Source: Pelolinea sp.
GTDB taxonomy: Bacteria; Chloroflexota; Anaerolineae; Anaerolineales; Anaerolineaceae
Assembly (NCBI GenBank): GCA_012797975.1
Contig: JAAZOD010000007.1
Coordinates: 1 to 64,000, forward strand
Reading direction: 5' to 3'
Length of the DNA stretch: 64,000 nt
In this document: piece after piece, positions 60,585 to 64,000 of the stretch
Layout of the letters: every line of letters starts with the position of its first letter
Position numbering within the stretch: the first letter of the stretch is position 1
Notes under the pieces: generated by a model
Database searches by the model: none
Told to the model about the DNA's origin: nothing
The model's input: only the letters and a program-made list of their open reading frames with translations
Translations under genes and position numbers: made by a program

Positions 60585-62603
60585 TCATTGACAATGGCTG
60601 ATGCGGATCAGGCGGCGCAGAATCCCATTCTCTGTATTTTCCACCGATGCCACCTCCTGGATACAGGGCTGGCTGAGTTCTTCCTGCCCGGTTTGATCCA
60701 GCGAATTCCACCAATCCTCGTCAATGTAGATGTATTCAAAACCCTTTTCAAGGAATTGGGAAATGTGCGGTTCAGCGCGCAGGTTTACCCAGTCTTCCTC
60801 GCTGAAAGCAGCAGACTCAATGGGTGAAGCATGGCCGCTCAGAATGAGCGCACGCCAGTTTTGACTGGCGGGGTCGTAGATCCAGCCATCGCCCGGCAGT
60901 TCTCCCCATACACTGCTGCTGATGCGTGCATCCCAGCCGTCAATCCCCTCTGCCAGAACCGGGTGGTTGAGGGCAGAAAGCTGTACAACGCCAACCACCA
61001 ACCCTCCCACCGCCATGACAGCCATGCTGAGGGCTTCAAGACAGCGCAGCAGCACCTTTTGTGTTTTCCACTTTTCAAGGATGAAGAGCAAGAACAACAA
61101 AAGCAATATTGATAATCCATAACCGGAAAAACGGGTGATGTCTCTGGCGGAGGATTGGTAAGTTAAAAAAACAGGGATGCACAGGCCGAGCAGAGCGCTG
61201 AAAAAGAATATGGATAAGGTTATTTTTTTCGATTGTTCCTTTGTTTCGCGGATCCATTTCCAGATGAAAGGGATAAAGAAGATCGATGGTCCAATCTCGC
61301 ATAACCCAACCATCAGTTGTGCCGGATCAAAAATCGACAATCCTCCCAGATGCCCTGAGAAGATAACCGGCGGCCAATTAATAGAAAACATTCCACCTTC
61401 GGTGATTTCAGCATTGATGCTTGGTGTCGATGAGAGAAAACCAGCCATGACGCTTTTTAACATTTCATGAATGGTTCCCCCCTGCAGAAGCACAATCGGT
61501 ATGGAGAGCATCCCTGCTGCAATGAGGGTTTGCAGGGTTGCATTTTTTTCGTGTTTTCGATGGGAAAGTTGAATCAGGAAAGCACAGGCGATGATAACAG
61601 CCAGTATTCCGTAGGTTGTTTCCCAGGTCAGGGCCAGGTGGGCAAAGAGGATTGCCACCAGCCATTTGGCCGCAGGTTTCATTGGAACAGAAACCAGCAG
61701 CCAGATCAGTAGCACGATCGCCAGTGCCAGGGTCTCCGTGCCGGAATGTGACATGATGAGCGGTTTTAAAATGCCGTTGATGAAACCATAAGGATAGGCG
61801 GTGGGTGGACCTCCCCCGATTACCCAATTTGCATGAATGGCTTGGGAAAATGGTAACCCAATGTCCTGGCTTGAGCCGAGCAGGGTGATCTTGCTATCCA
61901 GCCCTGAAAGAAAACTTGTGGGAAACGCCATTGATAAAAAGCGAGTTCCACTCAGAAAAGGATAAATAGCAGTGAGCAGCACTGCCACCCAATTCTTGGT
62001 AGTAAAGCGACGAATGAGAATGTAAACCAGCAAAATGGTCAGAGCCCAGTAGATGCCTTTGCTGATATCGAAAGCGCTCCAGGGGAAGAATCCACCCAGT
62101 TTTACCAGACTGGCACCCAAAAGTTGCGAGCCATAGTGATATTGATACAGTGTCAGGGGATTCAACGGATTATGCGGAGGAATGTCCCCATTTGCCATGA
62201 GCGAGATCAGGGATAGATTTTTCCGCTCATCAAAAATGGCCAAGCCCCGCCCGGTCAGGGTGAAAAAACCGGCAAGGATTAAAAAAACGGATGCCTGAAT
62301 AAGGATTGTTTTCAACGTAACACGAAGTTTCTTTTTAGGGTATATGCGTCTGGCGGCGAAACCCAACAGGCAGATTAACGGAGCCGGCAGCAGAAATGCC
62401 AGAGCAGGGGAAAGAAAATGCCCCAGCAGATTGGTGAACCACAGATACAAGACCAGGCCGCTTCCGAAACCCAAAACAGGAATTTCATGGTCCTGTACAT
62501 CAAAGAGGGTCGAAATGAGCCATATCCCTCCTGTGCTGCTCATGAGTGCACAAGCACCCCAGATTAGAATTCCCCAATAGCTGCCTTCACGGAACCAGTA
62601 CAT
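60585..62603 (-). CDS. Multi-pass membrane protein, GT-C-like
   Basis: A 672-residue protein with about 13 hydrophobic helices and a soluble C-terminal ~130 residues (from about 540). Segments such as HNPLNPLTLYQYHYGSQLL in the first large loop recall polyprenyl-phosphate-dependent GT-C membrane glycosyltransferases, but no acidic DD/DE motif can be assigned with confidence. It precedes a lipid-flippase-like gene and a cut gene in one run. Function unknown. Confidence 0.6.
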   Translation of the reverse strand: MYWFREGSYWGILIWGACALMSSTGGIWLISTLFDVQDHEIPVLGFGSGLVLYLWFTNLLGHFLSPALAFLLPAPLICLLGFAARRIYPKKKLRVTLKTILIQASVFLILAGFFTLTGRGLAIFDERKNLSLISLMANGDIPPHNPLNPLTLYQYHYGSQLLGASLVKLGGFFPWSAFDISKGIYWALTILLVYILIRRFTTKNWVAVLLTAIYPFLSGTRFLSMAFPTSFLSGLDSKITLLGSSQDIGLPFSQAIHANWVIGGGPPTAYPYGFINGILKPLIMSHSGTETLALAIVLLIWLLVSVPMKPAAKWLVAILFAHLALTWETTYGILAVIIACAFLIQLSHRKHEKNATLQTLIAAGMLSIPIVLLQGGTIHEMLKSVMAGFLSSTPSINAEITEGGMFSINWPPVIFSGHLGGLSIFDPAQLMVGLCEIGPSIFFIPFIWKWIRETKEQSKKITLSIFFFSALLGLCIPVFLTYQSSARDITRFSGYGLSILLLLFLLFILEKWKTQKVLLRCLEALSMAVMAVGGLVVGVVQLSALNHPVLAEGIDGWDARISSSVWGELPGDGWIYDPASQNWRALILSGHASPIESAAFSEEDWVNLRAEPHISQFLEKGFEYIYIDEDWWNSLDQTGQEELSQPCIQEVASVENTENGILRRLIRISHCQ

Positions 62604-62609
62604 ACAAAC

Positions 62610-63584
62610 TTAGCTCTCCTTTTCAATCGGCTGTTTTTTCTTTTTTCCAATGTCCGGCAAGAAGAATACACCGGGAATGCTGCTGGCAATATAAGCAAGG
62701 CGGAGCAATAAAGCTAGGGCATTGGCTGTCTCCATGGGCATATTTCCCAGGGTTGAGAACAGGTTGGAAATTGCCAGTTCCTGGATACCCAGACCACCAA
62801 TGGATAGCGGGAAAAGAGAGATTACGTAGCTGAGACTATAAATGGCGCCTATTTTGAAAATGGAAAGATTCACTTGCATCGATTGCAGCAACAGCCAGAT
62901 GGTGCTGAAATAAAAGATCATGTGCAGAAAGGTGAAACCAAGAGCTTCTAGCAAATAGACAGGATGGCTCATCCATAATCGGATGCTGTTCCATACCTTC
63001 TGGATGAACTTCCTGATCCAATTCCATGTTTTTTGCCACACGTCAGAAATGGAGACCATGAAAATCAATGAGAAAGGGATCATCGAGGCGGGGGATGTTT
63101 TATCAAGATTGAACAGCATGTGCAATCCGAATGGCATAAAAAAGAACATGCCGGTGAATCCAACGATACGGTCCATGATAAGCGAAGACGCCACGTAAGC
63201 TGGGTCCAGTTGGGCTTGAATTCCCATGAAAAGGCGCACAAAATCTCCCCCCACACTGGTCGGAAGCACATTGGAAGAAAATAAACCGGCGAAAGTGGTT
63301 TTTAGTGTGTCCTTAAATCTTGGTTTTGGTTCGTTGATTTTTAAAAGTGCATTCCAGCGTGCGGCGGTGGAAACACGGGAACCGATCATCAGCAGAAATA
63401 CCTCCAGCAGCGTTAACCAAGACATACTCTTGATGATATGGAATGTCTCGTGAAAATCCTGGTGGGAAAATTGATAAATGAAAAGACCAATTGCTGCCGC
63501 TGTCAATATCCAGCGCCAATAAGAAGATTTATTTCTGGTTTGATCTTCCACTTCTGCTGGATTCATACTTTCATCCGTCTTCAT
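62610..63584 (-). CDS. Lysylphosphatidylglycerol synthase-type (flippase-like) membrane protein
   Basis: A 324-residue protein of the LPG_synthase_TM/AglD-like family (UPF0104): about eight helices, with the hallmark NVLPTSVGGDFVRLF near residue 110 and LFPLSIGGLGIQELAI near 255. The soluble lysyl-transfer domain of MprF is absent. Such proteins are linked to transport of lipid-bound sugars. It starts four bases into the end of the upstream gene (63581-63584) and is six bases from the next. Confidence 0.85.
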   Translation of the reverse strand: MKTDESMNPAEVEDQTRNKSSYWRWILTAAAIGLFIYQFSHQDFHETFHIIKSMSWLTLLEVFLLMIGSRVSTAARWNALLKINEPKPRFKDTLKTTFAGLFSSNVLPTSVGGDFVRLFMGIQAQLDPAYVASSLIMDRIVGFTGMFFFMPFGLHMLFNLDKTSPASMIPFSLIFMVSISDVWQKTWNWIRKFIQKVWNSIRLWMSHPVYLLEALGFTFLHMIFYFSTIWLLLQSMQVNLSIFKIGAIYSLSYVISLFPLSIGGLGIQELAISNLFSTLGNMPMETANALALLLRLAYIASSIPGVFFLPDIGKKKKQPIEKES

Positions 63585-64000
63585 TGTGTGATTATCCTTT
63601 GCAGTTCATTCGCCGGTCTGGGGACGTAGATTTCGGTGTCAGTATATCGCAACCAGGTGATCGGTGTATAGTATTTCATCAGCGGGATGGAAATGTTTCT
63701 CACCCAGGCGTTGTTTTCTTCAGAAAAAGCATCCTTCTCCCCTTTGAATACAAGATATTGCTTGGTCACGATAACCATATCGTATTCATGGGCAGCCAGA
63801 TCTGCATAGAATTGTTCCAGATAGGTTCTTTGATCGGAAATCGCCATTTCCATTAACTCCAGTGTCTCATATTCTGGTATCAAGGGCGTATTGGTCACGT
63901 ATCGGAAGGTTAACAACTGGCGCTGGCTGATAAATAAAATCTTGCTTTGCGGGTCCTTGCTGTTGATAAGATCGATGGTTCCATTGATTTCTGCCAGATC
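63581..64000 (-). CDS. Partial gene, C-terminal part of a probable envelope protein
   Basis: The frame is open to the window edge and ends at 63581, so only the last ~139 residues are visible. They read as soluble alpha/beta (for example KILFISQRQLLTFRYV, EMAISDQRTYLEQFYADL), similar to the C-terminal soluble tails of membrane proteins in Chloroflexota. Its end overlaps the flippase-like gene by four bases. No function can be given; the membrane part, if any, lies beyond base 64000. Confidence 0.7.
   Translation of the reverse strand, partial: DLAEINGTIDLINSKDPQSKILFISQRQLLTFRYVTNTPLIPEYETLELMEMAISDQRTYLEQFYADLAAHEYDMVIVTKQYLVFKGEKDAFSEENNAWVRNISIPLMKYYTPITWLRYTDTEIYVPRPANELQRIITQ

Noticed and set aside
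1-64000. CRISPR arrays, rRNA genes, insertion sequences, attachment sites or a replication origin.
   Set aside because: No regularly spaced direct repeats, transposase or integrase genes, rRNA sequence or DnaA-box cluster were seen on reading either strand; the DnaB/DnaD/loader cluster alone does not mark an origin.

Overview
The window is bacterial, about half G+C, gene-dense (no gene-free stretch over 300 bases), with many ATGA or GTGA start/stop overlaps. The gene content best fits an anaerobic or facultative Chloroflexota of the Anaerolineae type: a DnaB-DnaD-DnaC/DnaI-like primosome cluster, CdaA/CdaR, bactofilins, a Na+-pumping acyl-CoA decarboxylase, a sugar-phosphate microcompartment and a eukaryote-like ubiquitin-like cluster. 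The phylum call is inference from content; no rRNA gene is present. There is one tRNA (Lys-TTT) and no CRISPR array, insertion sequence, integrase or phage module.

Layout. 0.2-5.4 kb: CoaE-like kinase, diadenylate cyclase cdaA, cdaR, der, lepB. 5.4-12.5 kb: a GntR/UTRA repressor divergent from a ten-gene microcompartment operon (RpiB-like, DeoC, three BMC-P, aldehyde dehydrogenase, BMC-H, EutJ-like, BMC-T, one small accessory protein) that matches the sugar-phosphate-utilising (SPU) type; two face-to-face promoters share one operator. 12.5-16.3 kb: zinc-finger protein, tRNA-Lys, ComEC-like hydrolase, glycosyltransferase, VOC protein. 16.4-22 kb: MacAB-like exporter, divergent from a NarL-type two-component pair.

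22-28.4 kb holds the most notable system: one tightly coupled minus-strand operon encoding, in order of transcription, an E1-like enzyme fused to a GntR/FadR DNA-binding domain, a membrane protein with a C-terminal RING-like finger, a Ubl-E2 fusion, a free ubiquitin-like protein, a JAMM isopeptidase, a membrane FHA protein and a vWA lipoprotein. A near-consensus sigma70 promoter followed by a FadR-type palindrome lies directly upstream of the E1 gene, which suggests that the E1 represses its own operon. Every catalytic residue of an E1-E2-(E3)-deconjugase cascade is visible. A divergent ChlI-like AAA+/vWA pair starts about 200 bases away.

30.7-41.7 kb: an AT-rich ABC exporter pair, a solute-binding lipoprotein, an exported bactofilin-like protein, a phosphodiesterase-type hydrolase, a phosphoribosyltransferase, and cell-surface sugar genes (glycosyltransferase, wecB, wecC). 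41.8-50.2 kb: polA, a histidine phosphatase, dnaB-dnaD-tandem DnaC-like loader with a DUF151 nuclease-like protein, and a response regulator with a degenerate receiver. 50.2-53.8 kb: Na+-translocating decarboxylase (beta, biotin carrier, gamma-like, carboxyltransferase). 53.9-64 kb: hypothetical proteins, DegT aminotransferase, proS, bactofilin, NeuD-type acyltransferase, 3-methyladenine glycosylase, and a run of membrane/lipid-carrier-type genes cut by the window end.
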